Source: Trichomonas vaginalis G3
Lineage: Eukaryota > Parabasalia > Trichomonadida > Trichomonadidae
Direction of reading: 5' to 3'
Assembly (NCBI RefSeq): GCF_026262505.1
Contig: NC_067206.1
Location: 14,070,205 to 14,134,204 of the forward strand
Length of the DNA: 64,000 bases
Shown: positions 8,431 to 17,863 of the stretch, one piece after another
How the letters are laid out: every line of letters starts with the position of its first letter
Numbering within the stretch: the first letter of the stretch is position 1
Made by a program: the position numbers and the translations under genes
The notes under the pieces: generated by a model
What the model was told of the DNA's origin: nothing
Seen by the model: the letters and a program-made list of their open reading frames with translations, nothing else
Databases searched by the model: none

Positions 8431-8493
8431 CTTCCACGGGAATAAATAAAAAATTTACTTTATTTCTTCTTTATTTCTTTGTTCCCGTGGAAG
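8431..8493. repeat. 12-bp perfect inverted repeat around an A/T loop
   Basis: CTTCCACGGGAA (8,431-8,442) and TTCCCGTGGAAG (8,482-8,493) flank a 39-base A/T-rich loop. A partial third copy, TCGTGGAAGC, follows at 8,576. It lies in the gene-free stretch between 8,250 and 8,662. No function is evident. Confidence 0.7.
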
Positions 8494-8590
8494 AAGGGTT
8501 TTTGCCGTTTTTTCTCAGCCGAAATCAACGATTTTTTCATTTTTGGAATCCTTAGCAAATGAGGAATCTTTTCTCTCGTGGAAGCTTTGA

Positions 8591-8654
8591 CCAAAAATAT
8601 AATTTAGGTGAAGAGGTGAGATATCACCTGTTTTTTCACCTAATTTTTCACCCT
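8591..8654. repeat. Intergenic palindromic module (AGGTGA words)
   Basis: CCAAAAATATAATTTAGGTG is followed by facing AGGTGA/TCACCT words with GATATC at the centre and two further TTTTTCACC words. It lies between convergent genes (7,876-8,250 and 8,662-9,627), like the module at 6,806. Confidence 0.7.
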
Positions 8655-8661
8655 AGTTATT

Positions 8662-9627
8662 TTATAAGCGTTTTACATGAATTGTACGATGTATATTTGA
8701 AATCTTAAACAGTTTTGTAGCTTCTATTTCTTCTTTTAGTACATCGAATGTTTTAACAATGCCGAAAGTTTCTTTATACTTCTTCTTGACGTCAGATAGA
8801 AGGAAATCTTCTGCTGTTGGATAGTTTTTGTTCAGAAATGCTAACATGTCCATTTTATCTTCTGCTGGCTTTTCTGCTTCTTTCTTTAAATCTGCATAGT
8901 CGTTTCGCATTCTTTCTATCTCTTTGACGGAGTAGTTATATTTCCTCATCGCTGCCTTACATTTAGAACATTGCGGGTTCATTTTTGCGTTATACATTGA
9001 AATTTGACCTGCTAGAACAACTAAAGCGTCAATTGCTCTCTTCATCTCAAACATAGCGGGTCTTATTTGTTCGTTCCATACTTTGCCTCTTCTATCTTTA
9101 TCTCTTATTTCCCAAACACATTTTGCAACTAATGAAACAAAGTTATCGTAAGTCTTAAACTCCTCAGATTTATATATGTCAGAAATGTTTTTATATACCA
9201 TATCGCAATCTTTGTCCATAACTTTATGGTTGCAATGAAAACCAAGGAATTCATAATTTACTTTACGTATGAACTTCTTTATTTCTACTGAGTCAGTTGT
9301 TTTGACTTCAATTTCGTCGAATTCAGGAATAGTGAGTTTTTGATGCTGAATTTCAGGTAGTTTAGGTAAATGGTCGATGAGGTCCTGCATTTCATAAAGA
9401 TACTGTTCATTTGTTTCATCTTTCGCACTACAGTCTAAATTACTTGTTAAAAGTTCTTGCTTTATCTTCTGGATTTTTGTTTCGAAAGTATATGAAGAAG
9501 GAATGAAGTTTTTCATCTCTACTAACATTGACGTAGGATTCATGACTAACGAGTTTGGTGCTGTTGTTGTGGACAGAGTCCCGCCGTTCGCGGCTTGAAT
9601 TGTTGTTGTGCCGATTGTTGAAATCAT
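8662..9627 (-). CDS. Unrecognised ~320-aa protein with CxxC pair
   Basis: The function is not recognised. I place the start at the ATG at 9,627 (MISTIGTTTIQ), downstream of a TTTTGTATAAAAGAT leader; the longer upstream reading has an unlikely Phe/His-rich start. The N-terminus is Thr/Ser-rich and of low complexity. The middle is mixed alpha/beta with FLGFHCNHKVMDKDCDM and NPQCSKCKAAM, a possible metal site. The C-terminal part is Lys/Glu-rich and probably coiled coil (VKEIERMRNDYADLKKEAEK). A twin hairpin at 9,571-9,594 lies inside the N-terminal low-complexity part and encodes QAANGG. A structural or core role is possible from its size and position between KilA-N and integrase genes. Confidence 0.6.
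   Translation of the reverse strand: MISTIGTTTIQAANGGTLSTTTAPNSLVMNPTSMLVEMKNFIPSSYTFETKIQKIKQELLTSNLDCSAKDETNEQYLYEMQDLIDHLPKLPEIQHQKLTIPEFDEIEVKTTDSVEIKKFIRKVNYEFLGFHCNHKVMDKDCDMVYKNISDIYKSEEFKTYDNFVSLVAKCVWEIRDKDRRGKVWNEQIRPAMFEMKRAIDALVVLAGQISMYNAKMNPQCSKCKAAMRKYNYSVKEIERMRNDYADLKKEAEKPAEDKMDMLAFLNKNYPTAEDFLLSDVKKKYKETFGIVKTFDVLKEEIEATKLFKISNIHRTIHVKRL
9571..9594. repeat. Twin hairpin inside a coding region
   Basis: GGAC-AGA-GTCC (9,571-9,581) is followed by GCCG-TTCG-CGGC (9,583-9,594). It has the same two-stem order as 6,050-6,075 and lies within the open frame near the N-terminus of the 8,662-9,627 gene. Confidence 0.7.
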
Positions 9628-9695
9628 ATCTTTTATACAAAATAAAAAATAAATAAAAATAAAACTAACTTTATTTTTTATTTCATGAAAATTCA

Positions 9696-9760
9696 TGAGG
9701 TGAGAAAACAGGTGAAAAAACAGGTGATATCTCACCTCTTCACCTAAACATTATTTTTGG
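9696..9760. repeat. Intergenic palindromic module, minus orientation
   Basis: Read on the minus strand it is CCAAAAATAATGTTTAGGTG followed by facing AGGTGA/TCACCT words around GATATC, ending TCACCTCATGAATTTTCAT. Base for base this is the commonest form of the module in the satellite at 38.6-64 kb. It sits upstream of the 8,662-9,627 gene and downstream of the integrase gene. Confidence 0.75.
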
Positions 9761-9845
9761 TGTAAATTTATGACAAAAATAAATGGTACCATTAATAATA
9801 CATGACTGTTCTCATTCATGTCTGATTTACATCCAACGAAAAAGT

Positions 9846-10929
9846 TTAGAAGAATTTTCTTATTCTTTCTGGCATGTTTTTATCTTTCCAGTACTCCCGC
9901 TCTAATGGTCCCAGATGAGTTGGTTTAGATTCTCTCAAGTTCTTAGATGGTATAACATCTTCAACGCCTCCTTCATATCTTACTTTATAAGTGTCATCGT
10001 TTATGTTATAGCCAAGTATTTCAATAACCACTCCTCGCTTTGCTTCGTCAATGGTTTCAGCAAGTTTGCCATTACTACTTTCGACTAATTTATGACGAGG
10101 GTAAAATGCTATGGAGTCGTCAGCAGCTTTTATAAGATATCCATTACCTTGCGTAGAGTCTACGATATAATATTTCGACTTAACCTTAAACGTTTCTTTG
10201 TCAACGGTTTGTCGTCAAGAACTACACGAACTTTTGTACCAGGAATGAGGTAAATTGTGTTGAATTTCTGATATTTTGTGTTTGACTTCGTTTCTTTTGT
10301 ATATACTTTTCTTCTTGTTGTTGTGTCATTGAATTTGGTGTATGTCCTGTTGTAGAATGTGTTGAGGAATTGTAAACTTCGATGAAATGTTTCATTGTTT
10401 CTTCGGTAAAGTCTCGCTCTTGATTTAAATCTCTGAGAGTCCTTATGAAGCGGTTAATGATACCGAGTATGTTATGGTTATGGTCTTCAGTAGTGTAGTG
10501 AGTTATGTTATGCTTAATGAGAAATTCTGTGATTTCGTTGCTGAGGTATGCACCGTCTTGGTCTGATGTTAAAATACTTGGGCTATGTTCTGCTACAAAC
10601 TTTTGTAAAACTCTTAACACTTCATGAGTTCCTTTATTTCTCATTATATACGCAAAAGCTTTGCGAGTGTTAACATTAATGAAGATGAGGAATGGTTTAT
10701 GTCCTCCTTTTCTGCTTTGAATGAGAGTGTCAAATTGGTATGCGTCAGGAGTGTTGGAGTAAATTGGTAAAAAGTAGTCGTAAGGATTTATTTTTGTTTG
10801 ATGTACAACATTTTTGTCAAAGAACCTTTTCACTTCAGCTCTGTTAGTAAATCCCGAACTCTTTGCAGCTTCATTGAATTTCTTAAAAGACCTCCATGGA
10901 TGTTGTTCGAATACTTCTTTCAAGCTCAT
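9846..10929 (-). pseudogene. Maverick DDE integrase, looks broken
   Basis: Retrovirus-type integrase that would insert the element into host DNA. The catalytic (rve) core is visible between 10,260 and 10,800: YQFDTL holds the first acidic residue, TSDQDGAYLS the second, and NILGIINRFIRTLRDLN the third-motif helix. VYNSSTHSTTGHTPNSM follows, as in family members. The segment 9,846-10,031 (EILGYNINDDTYKVRYEGG) is a chromodomain-like or barrel C-terminal part, as known for Maverick integrases. The start is the ATG at 10,929 (MSLKEVFEQHPWRSFKKF). It appears broken with one or two breaks. It lies immediately downstream of the fibre gene on the same strand. Confidence 0.85.
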
Positions 10930-10948
10930 TTATGTAAAGTTAAAGATT

Positions 10949-13900
10949 TTAACCAACTCGTATCCAAGCGTGCATTGTTATATAAGGAGGCATATAATCT
11001 TTTCCATTACCTGCTGGGTCTGTAATACCAGCTACAACATGTGTATGATTTCCTGCAGTTCCACAGAAAATACCTGTGCTAACATCTTTGGGGTCATCTG
11101 AGATATCATATCTATTCATTCCCTGTCTATTCGAACCCGCTGCAAGATTTATATAACCTCTTTTTGTTATTGAATGTGAATGGTTTCCTTCCACAGATGT
11201 TCTTCCACTGAACCTATGCATATGTGAAGGAAGGTTTTCAATACCTATTTTCTTTGAACCTCCCATCTTCATTGACTGCGTATTAGTGTAGAATGGAAAA
11301 CTGTCAACTATTTCATACCATCTACCACCAAATAAAGTGTTTGGATTTATTGGATTCATAGACGTATAAACAGCTCCTATAGGATATATTAAATCATATA
11401 TGCTCATAACTCTATAAACATATTCTAAAGAACTTATGTCATTAAATACCATTTGGAATGTATCTCCCGGATGAAATGTTGCATTTGTTCCACTTTTATA
11501 ATGTAATGTTAGTTCAATAGAATTATCCAAGAAAAATTCAAAAGTATCTGGTTGAAGACCTCTAACAAATTCAAATGGAGTTGCTGGTTCACCATTTATA
11601 ATTTCTGTTGTAAATGTCATTGTATCTGGTTTCGAAAATTTCTTTGTTAGTTCTGTATCCACATAAGTTTTGTCGGCTTTACTGTCTAACATTGCTGGTA
11701 GTTCATATGCTTCAAAGTTTCTGGCATGACCTTCGATATTCAACTTTGTTATTTTAAAGAGTATCTTTACGCTTGTACTTGGATTCTCTAAAGGTGCACT
11801 TGAACCAAGGGTATAGTTCAATATTATGTCGTCTGCTCTAACAGTAGTGAAGGATTTATGTGTATGATTTTGTCGGCTTTACTGTCTAAAGAAGTTTGAA
11901 GTTCATTTATATCGGAGATATTGTGTTTATGAGATTTCAAAACTTTGTTCGTTGCGTCAAGTTCTGTTTTGTCAGCTTTACTTTTAATAGCATCTTCAAA
12001 AGTTATTTTTGACTTAACTCTCAAAGTAAATCTTGGTTCAACTAATACACCGTTAACAAAGAAGTATGAAGCATAAATTTCAGCGTTATAACCAAATGAT
12101 TGTGGTGCTATACCTGTGTCATACTGTACAGTACAGTGTATGTCATAACCTTTAGCACGAATGAATTTATATCTTCTTTCATTAACATTTTTCGTATTCA
12201 CTTTTTCACCCTGTGTTAAATATCCATGATAGTCCGTTATAATCTGTTCATCAGAACTTATATAATGAACATGGTTTTTGTCTGCTTTATTGTCTAAAGA
12301 AGTTTGAAGTTCATTTATATCGGAGATATTGTGTTTATGAGATTTCAAAACTTTGTTCGTTGCGTCAAGTTCATTTTTGTCCGCTTTACTATTTAATGTA
12401 GCTTGAAGTTCATTTATATCGGAGATATTGTGTTTATGTTCTTTATCTGCTTTTTCGGCTAATTTCTCTTCTATCTCATTTATTTCAAGTTCATGCCTAC
12501 CACCACCTCCCGAAGAAGTATTTTTCTTCAGCTCTTGAAGAACGTCCACTTCGCCATCTTTGGTGTCAATAATGAGACTTTGAGTTAAAACCTTTCCTGT
12601 CTTAATGGATGTTTGTAAAACTTCTTCTTCACCGTGTTCGGGGTCATGGTCGTCATCATATCTTGTGAAATCAGAGATGTTGTCATACATTAAGCATATC
12701 TGTCTCAAAAGTTCTGCTATTTGAATTGGAACGAAAGATATACAGAACTTTCATCATCTCCTAAAGTCAAGTCTGCTTTCTTAAGTATTTCTTGAATGTA
12801 TGCAATGAGAACAGAGTACCTTGGAAAATATTCGAACAATATTTCATTAGCTGTTGGTTTTGGTGGTTCTTCTGGAGTTTCTGTTGTTTCAGTTCCTTCT
12901 GAGTTTCTGTTGGAGTTTCTGCATCTCTTGACTTCAATGCTCTTGCTCTCAAAGACCTAAATGTTAGAGCACCGGGTTTTACAAAGGACTTTATAAATGC
13001 TTTAATAGTTCCTGGTAAGTTATTGTTAGCATTAAGTAAGTTCCTTATGCTTCCATCATGTACGTCCATAGCACTATGTAAAAAATCTATACTTTTCTTG
13101 TAGTCAGCAATAGACTGACTGTGATTTTTTAAAGATTTGTCAATACCTTTAAGCCAATCTTCATGCATGTCTGATACTGAGCCAAGAATATCATTTGCTT
13201 CCTTTAGTGTATTTTGTGCTTTTCGTAAAGTATCCAATCCCGTACGTGCATTGTTTGCTATACGTCTTACAGTATCTATTTGACTCCTTGTTTCTTGCAT
13301 CCAACCAGATAAAGTTTTAATAGTATCCGAACCATTTGAAATGAAGTTCAAAGCATTTTTAACTCATCTAAAGCTTCTTCACCAAGTACTGCCCATATCT
13401 TTCCGATTTGGTATTGAAGAACTCCATATGAAGCAGCTGTTAAACCAGTATTTATAAGGTCCCATATCCATGATTTAGCAGTTTTTCCATCCTTTCCATC
13501 CTTTCCATCCAAACCGTTTTCGCCTTGAGGTCCTTGTATTCCTTGAGGTCCTTGTATTCCTTGAGGTCCTTGTATTCCTTGTGGTCCGGTGTCACCCTTC
13601 TCTCCTTTCAGTTCATCTTTATGTTCGTTATAATATTCTAATGTCATAAGGTGTACATCATTACTGCTACCAGCAACTCCTAATATTTGTTTCTCATTCA
13701 TGACTAAATTCTTTAGGCATTTAATGTTGTCGTCAAATCGAAAGCTCTTTAACAATTCAATGAGAACATTCAGTACTTTCACTAATGAGGCATCTACTGT
13801 AGAATTTATATATTGCACCGTTCCATCATTTATGATAGGAACTTTACTTATTGTAATGAATGGGTCATAAGTGTTAAAAGTATCGAAATCAATGACTTTT

Positions 13901-14022
13901 TTAGTTTTTCCATCGTCAATGACTAAATCATTGCCTTCAATGGTTAAAGTTGAGTTTTCGTTTACTAGTTCATGTGCTCTTCTTGCTTCATTTGTTTCAT
14001 ACGCATATGCAGCAATAGTCAT
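10949..14022 (-). pseudogene. Trimeric fibre: collagen-like, coiled coil and tail-collar-like tip; looks broken
   Basis: Probable surface fibre or receptor-binding protein. From the 5' side it has: a globular N-terminal part starting at the ATG at 14,022; a collagen-like Gly-X-Y run (13,490-13,620, with repeated GPQGIQ units); a long helical segment (12,960-13,350); heptad-like repeats in which HNISDINELQ and KADK recur three times (11,860-12,450); and a C-terminal domain with YPIGAVYTSMNPINPNTLFG, NLPSHMH, GNHSHS and MPPYITMHAW (10,955-11,410). That last domain is the signature of phage-type tail-collar/fibre tips. The order is that of trimeric phage or adenovirus-like fibres. Related but shorter genes occur at 22,843-24,246 and 29,461-30,859. 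The gene looks broken, with about three breaks. It is divergent from 14,040-14,815 by only 17 bases. Confidence 0.75.
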
Positions 14023-14039
14023 ATTTTAATGAGAATAAA
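14023..14039. promoter_or_regulatory. 17-bp divergent promoter
   Basis: Only 17 bases separate the divergent start codons of the fibre and the 14,040 gene. The spacer reads TTTATTCTCATTAAAAT on the minus strand and ATTTTAATGAGAATAAA on the plus strand, near-symmetric, so both genes have the same TTTTA word 8-15 bases from the ATG. Confidence 0.5.
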
Positions 14040-14815
14040 ATGTTGTTCTATTTGCAAAGTACTGACCCAAACGAATACGGAACAGTAAAGCTACAAACAA
14101 ACTTAGGTCTTCAGAATGAAGCGCTTGCTTTCAGAGTTGTTGACTTCAATACTATCGCAACTTTTGTCATAACAGATGAAACAGATTTCATGGAGTTTGA
14201 AATAGATGGAAAGAAGCATGAAATAAGATTTCACAATAATGTAGAATATAAGATGGAAACATTAGCTGGAGTGTTAAATGCGCTCATAAATACTACAATA
14301 AACAAGGAGAACGAAGAAAACTTAATGAATGTTAAACTTATTGCAGGAGTTTTGAAGTTCAGTTATGCGAAGGAGTTTAAGATAACACGAATGAGTCATA
14401 GAGTTCAATTGCTTCTGGGAGCATACCATATGACATTTCCTTTGAAAAGTTTGACAAAACGATTGAGATGAAATCTGTTCCATACGTATGTTATGGCAAT
14501 TGTTTATACATTGAGTCAAAAATAGCTAATGTCACAGGTATTTCAGGAGTTAATAGTAAAGGTTCAGTAGAATATAAGTCTTTCTGTTATGAAGTAAATT
14601 CAATGTTCATTCCAAACGTTCCTGTCATAGCAACTCATTTAGGTAAATGGGTTCGCATTAGTCCTCATAATTTGAAAGACATGCAATTCAGACTAGTTGA
14701 CTTTCAAGGAGAGCCTGTAGAACTGAAGGCACCAGTGCGAATGACTGTTGAAGTAGACTTTTTAGAAAATATTAAATGCAACAGCTTACAAGAGAACTCA
14801 GAGCTAAAAATATAA
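14040..14815 (+). pseudogene. Minor capsid/penton-type protein, looks broken
   Basis: A beta-rich structural protein. Its N-terminal half starts MLFYLQSTDPNEYGTVKLQ and contains FVITDETDFMEFEIDGKKHE. Its C-terminal part contains LKDMQFRLVDFQGEPVELKA and VRMTVEVDF. The pattern 'D-x-x-G-x-P-V-x-L ... V-x-V-x-F' at the C-terminus is common in penton or minor capsid proteins of Polinton-like elements, which is the basis for the call. It looks broken, with about one break. It is divergent from the fibre gene, which fits a penton and its fibre being made together. The 3' end overlaps the start of the next gene (14,776) by 40 bases. Confidence 0.5.
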
Positions 14816-15045
14816 AGTATGAATGTTATGTATTAGGTCATGAACTTTGGTTGTTGCTGTTTGATGAAACAAATGAGTTAGTTATGTCAGTCAAGAGAAC
14901 AGAAAAAGGCGTCAAAGGCGCCGAGCGCAAAGCGCTATATTGTGTTAGTGAGAACTGCACCAAGTCAATAAGATTAGGTTTGCATTATGAAGATGAGTTC
15001 GATACTGTTGAAGAAGTTTTGGATAGATATTACAAATTGCTTTAA
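14776..15045 (+). CDS. Unrecognised 89-aa protein
   Basis: The function is not recognised. The protein starts MQQLTRELRAKNIKYECYVL, has a hydrophobic core (GHELWLLLFDETNELVMSV) and ends FDTVEEVLDRYYKLL, so a small alpha/beta fold is likely. The start overlaps the end of the preceding gene by 40 bases. A later start is not available without losing the N-terminal helix. Residues ~47-57 (GVKGAERKAL) are encoded by a GC-rich twin hairpin at 14,908-14,936, which suggests an insertion into the frame. Confidence 0.5.
   Translation: MQQLTRELRAKNIKYECYVLGHELWLLLFDETNELVMSVKRTEKGVKGAERKALYCVSENCTKSIRLGLHYEDEFDTVEEVLDRYYKLL
14908..14936. repeat. Twin hairpin inserted in frame, divergent stems
   Basis: GGCGTC-AAA-GGCGCC (14,908-14,922, one G-T pair) is followed by AGCGC-AAA-GCGCT (14,924-14,936). 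The layout is the same as the other twin hairpins (two short GC stems, AAA loops, one-base spacer), but the stem sequence is entirely different. Confidence 0.65.
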
Positions 15046-15061
15046 TTTACTAAAACATATT

Positions 15062-15655
15062 TCAAACAAAGTTTATATTCTGTTGAAAGTTTTGTATACT
15101 CGTTCGAATATTTATACTTAAACTCAACTCCTGGAGTACCTGGTATTCAATGATGCGGATGTTACCTATTTTCATGAATGGTGGCGTTTGACCACAGCAT
15201 TCGATTTCAGGGTCGAGATAGTCAATGACACATTGTTTCCCTGTTATTCGTGATATAACATTTTCAAGGTCCTCCTTTGTTAGAATTATTTGGTTCTTGC
15301 TTATAAGATTTGTCAAAAGCTTCTTATCGTCTTTGAGTAAAATTGTTTGGTATAACTGAAGAAGGTAATGGTCTACGTTATCTGAAGGATTTGTTTGAAC
15401 ATTTGTGTAAGGGTTGTCGTTGGCTTCTCTTGAAAGAATTTGGTCCAGTGGTGGATACTCTAACTTAACATCTGATGTAGCGTTAGCGTTTGAAGCTGAG
15501 TTTAAATTCACGGATTTCAGTTCTGGTTCTTTTTCTTTCAAACACTCTGAACTATAGTTCTTTATGACAATATTGTTTGTCGTTCGTGAGTCAACATTTG
15601 ATGTTGGTTCAATTGGAACATTAACGGCACCAGCTAAGATGGATTTGCTTCTCAT
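15062..15655 (-). CDS. Unrecognised 197-aa protein
   Basis: The function is not recognised. The protein starts MRSKSILAGAVNVPIEPTSN at the ATG at 15,655. It has a long Asn/Ser-rich, probably unstructured N-terminal half, then a compact part (residues ~95-165) with LLQLYQTILLKDDKKLLTNL and EIECCGQTPPFMKIGNI. It is divergent from 15,681-16,082 with 25 bases between the start codons and converges on 14,776-15,045. Position and composition would fit a minor virion or scaffold protein, but nothing specific supports this. Confidence 0.5.
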   Translation of the reverse strand: MRSKSILAGAVNVPIEPTSNVDSRTTNNIVIKNYSSECLKEKEPELKSVNLNSASNANATSDVKLEYPPLDQILSREANDNPYTNVQTNPSDNVDHYLLQLYQTILLKDDKKLLTNLISKNQIILTKEDLENVISRITGKQCVIDYLDPEIECCGQTPPFMKIGNIRIIEYQVLQELSLSINIRTSIQNFQQNINFV

Positions 15656-15680
15656 TTCATATAGAATAAAAACCTTTTAT
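15656..15680. promoter_or_regulatory. 25-bp divergent promoter
   Basis: The spacer between divergent start codons reads TTTTTATTCTATATGAA towards the minus-strand gene and ends in CCTTTTAT before the plus-strand ATG. It belongs to the same TTTTAT word family as the other gene starts. Confidence 0.45.
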
Positions 15681-16082
15681 ATGTATGAAATGAACAATAT
15701 ACTCGACAAGGGTTTGAATGTAAAGCTAACGAATGAAAATATTGTTGAATTCACTGAGACAGGAGCTGTGTATAAAGATGTAGAACTACTGAACAAAAGA
15801 GCTAAGGGAAGAAGCAGGAACATGAACAAAGGGTGGAAGCCTATAAAAATTTATGTCAATGATGGCTCAGGAGGTTCAAACATAAAGTATGCAGAAAGTT
15901 ATAGAGTTTATGCGCTAAAAGGTGAAAAGCCTTCATTTAAGAACAGCTATTCTAACGCATATCCTCAAAAGTTAACGGATGGGGAAGTGGATGATATGAA
16001 TGACAGCAAAAATATTAACAGAAATGGCGACAGAGATGCATGGAATTTGTTTACCATCAGTCAATTGAAGGTTAAACTTTAA
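15681..16082 (+). CDS. Unrecognised ~133-aa basic protein
   Basis: The function is not recognised. I choose the ATG at 15,681 (MYEMNNILDKGLNVKLTNEN) because it follows the TTTTAT leader at 15,674-15,679; upstream codons overlap the divergent gene. The product is basic in the middle (LLNKRAKGRSRNMNKGWKPIKIYV) and Gly/Asn/Asp-rich after (NDGSGGSNIKYAESYRVYAL), ending WNLFTISQLKVKL. Its 3' end overlaps that of the convergent ATPase gene by 4 bases. A virion maturation or structural role is possible from context only. Confidence 0.5.
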   Translation: MYEMNNILDKGLNVKLTNENIVEFTETGAVYKDVELLNKRAKGRSRNMNKGWKPIKIYVNDGSGGSNIKYAESYRVYALKGEKPSFKNSYSNAYPQKLTDGEVDDMNDSKNINRNGDRDAWNLFTISQLKVKL

Positions 16083-16927
16083 AACAATGTTGGTCGTTCC
16101 CATGGAATATTTTTGACTTTAATGGTATTAGTCATGATATGAATCTCAAGGTATGAACGAGGAGAGATGAGAGACTTATATGCTTCCCAAATTTCTTCAA
16201 AAGGTAATGTTATACCTGACTGTTTCCAAATGAGTTCAATATCATAACGTGAGAAACCTTGAAAGATAACGAAGTCAGTTATGAGACGTTTTATGTTTAA
16301 AGCTAAAAACCTCCATGTTTGCATAAGTATTGCTACAGTTAAGTGGTAATGTCTGACTTTAGTAATGATGTTAGCTAATGGTGAGTCAGGCTTTGACACT
16401 AAACCTTTTCCGGCGAAGTCGTCGCAAACGAGCAGAGTGTTGAAGGATACTTTTTGAAGGGGTATTTTGAAAGTTTTGATAGAATGTAGTTTGTCAGTCG
16501 TTTCATATCGTAAACTCCTGAGTACTGACGTAAGTGGTGTTGTCAATAATTCTTTCCATCTCCTCAGAAGTCTTTTGCATTCCTGACTGTATAAATTCAA
16601 CGATGGCATAATATTTCCTCTTACGTCGAATGTAACGTTGAAGAAATTCAATGAGTTCACTGTCTGGAACTTTAACGACAGAGGCTTGAACTTTTGACAT
16701 AAATGTTTTCGCTGTTGATCCATAGAGTCTGAAGTTGCTGATATAATGATTTGGTCATAGTAAGAGTCGTTTCCTAAACGCTCTGTTATGAGTATATGAC
16801 GAATTAAATTAAATGTCTTACCTGAACCCATCTTTCCACAATAGAAATAACACACCATTTGAACAGAACTCATAGTCCTTACTGAAAGGAAGAATAAGAG
16901 AAGAGTTAAGTTTGTCTGTAGTTTCAT
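16079..16927 (-). pseudogene. Genome-packaging ATPase (A32/FtsK-type), looks broken
   Basis: The P-loop ATPase that would pump DNA into the Maverick particle. The Walker A motif is CGKMGSGKTFNLIRHIL close to the N-terminus (about 16,815-16,850). The Walker B is LLVCDDFAGKG (about 16,405-16,440). The downstream part has VRHYHLTVAILMQTWRFL, the sensor-type helix with conserved Gln seen in viral packaging ATPases. The ATG at 16,873 (MSSVQMVCYFYCGK) is the most economical start, although longer N-termini are possible. The gene looks broken, with about two breaks. It is divergent from the penton-like gene at 16,981. Confidence 0.85.
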
Positions 16928-16980
16928 TCATGTCTTCATCTACGTCATGTATTAAATGCTTCATTTTATCTCCATTAAAA

Positions 16981-17863
16981 ATGCAAGTCAGAAATATTCA
17001 GAACATAGCACCGAGTCTAACTGACAAGAGTATAAAGATATACTATGAACACGTTATGATGAAACCAACCAAAATTCAAGAAAGTCAGTATACTTATGAA
17101 TATCCAAGACACTGGGTAGAGTATGTAGGAGGTGAGAAAGCTATTGAAATAAGACAAGTTAGAAGTATTCCAGCAGGAAGGGACAATATTATTGAAGAAC
17201 TTTAATGTTTTGAGATATAATGATGAGACAAAGAAGCAAGATAGTTTTCCTGTTGCTGTGTATGTGAACCTAGACACAGGAGATGACATGAAAGTTTTTA
17301 ACACAAAGCTTCAAACGGTAGTGAGAGAACAACTGACTGCGGAAGGACATCCATTACCTTCAGAAGTTACCATAGTATATAATTTTGAAACAAATGCAAT
17401 AGATTTTAAAGTCGTCTCTGCAAAGAAGTCAGGTTTTACATTTAATGAAGCAGATGTATATTCGAATGAAAACTTCAAAGCTATTGCATGGTTAGATAAT
17501 GACGATTGCTTTAAGAAAATATTTAAATTCAGTGACTCAACGATGTCAATAGATGACCTTCGTGGAATGTTACCATCGACGTTTACAGTTGAAGGTTCAG
17601 CAGGATTGCTTACAAGATTGTCAATTGGTGGTATTTGGTCTCGTGAGAACATTGTTATAAAATCCAGTATAAGTGAATTTGCTGAAGAATCTATATTATG
17701 TCTTTCAAACTACATGTATTCGCCACCGAAGCATTATAGTATAACAAACTTTGTCAGTAAGTTTAACATAAGACTTGTCGAACCTTCTTCAATGAAAGAT
17801 GTTGTGCTACCTAAAGATGGAAAGGATGGACTCATTATTGAGATGATTTTAATAGCATATTAA
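16981..17863 (+). pseudogene. Penton-like / minor structural protein, second paralogue, looks broken
   Basis: A paralogue of the 1,456-2,313 gene. It starts at the ATG at 16,981 (MQVRNIQNIAPSLTDK) directly after TTTTATCTCCATTAAAA. It carries EYPRHWVEYVGGEKAIEIRQ, the same P-x-x-W ... I-x-I layout as its relative, followed by a beta-rich region (FPVAVYVNLDTGDDMKVF, VTIVYNFETNAIDFKV) and a C-terminal VLPKDGKDGLIIEMILI strand. It looks broken, with about one break. Upstream codons exist but overlap the divergent ATPase gene. The next small gene starts one base after its stop codon. Confidence 0.5.

Noticed and set aside
8283-8555. 90-residue open frame over the tRNA-like element
   Set aside because: Low-complexity Phe/Leu translation of A/T-rich DNA with no leader word. 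The A and B boxes explain the region better.
8592-8608. TATA-like words in intergenic modules
   Set aside because: A/T-rich background makes such words meaningless, and trichomonad promoters are generally without TATA boxes.
10798-11101. Plus-strand frames opposite integrase and fibre
   Set aside because: Shadows without promoter word, overlapping two well-supported minus-strand genes.
16860-16880. Splice-like word CAGTAAG near the ATPase start
   Set aside because: Lacks the strict T. vaginalis intron ends (GTAYGT and ACTAACACACAG); no intron is called.
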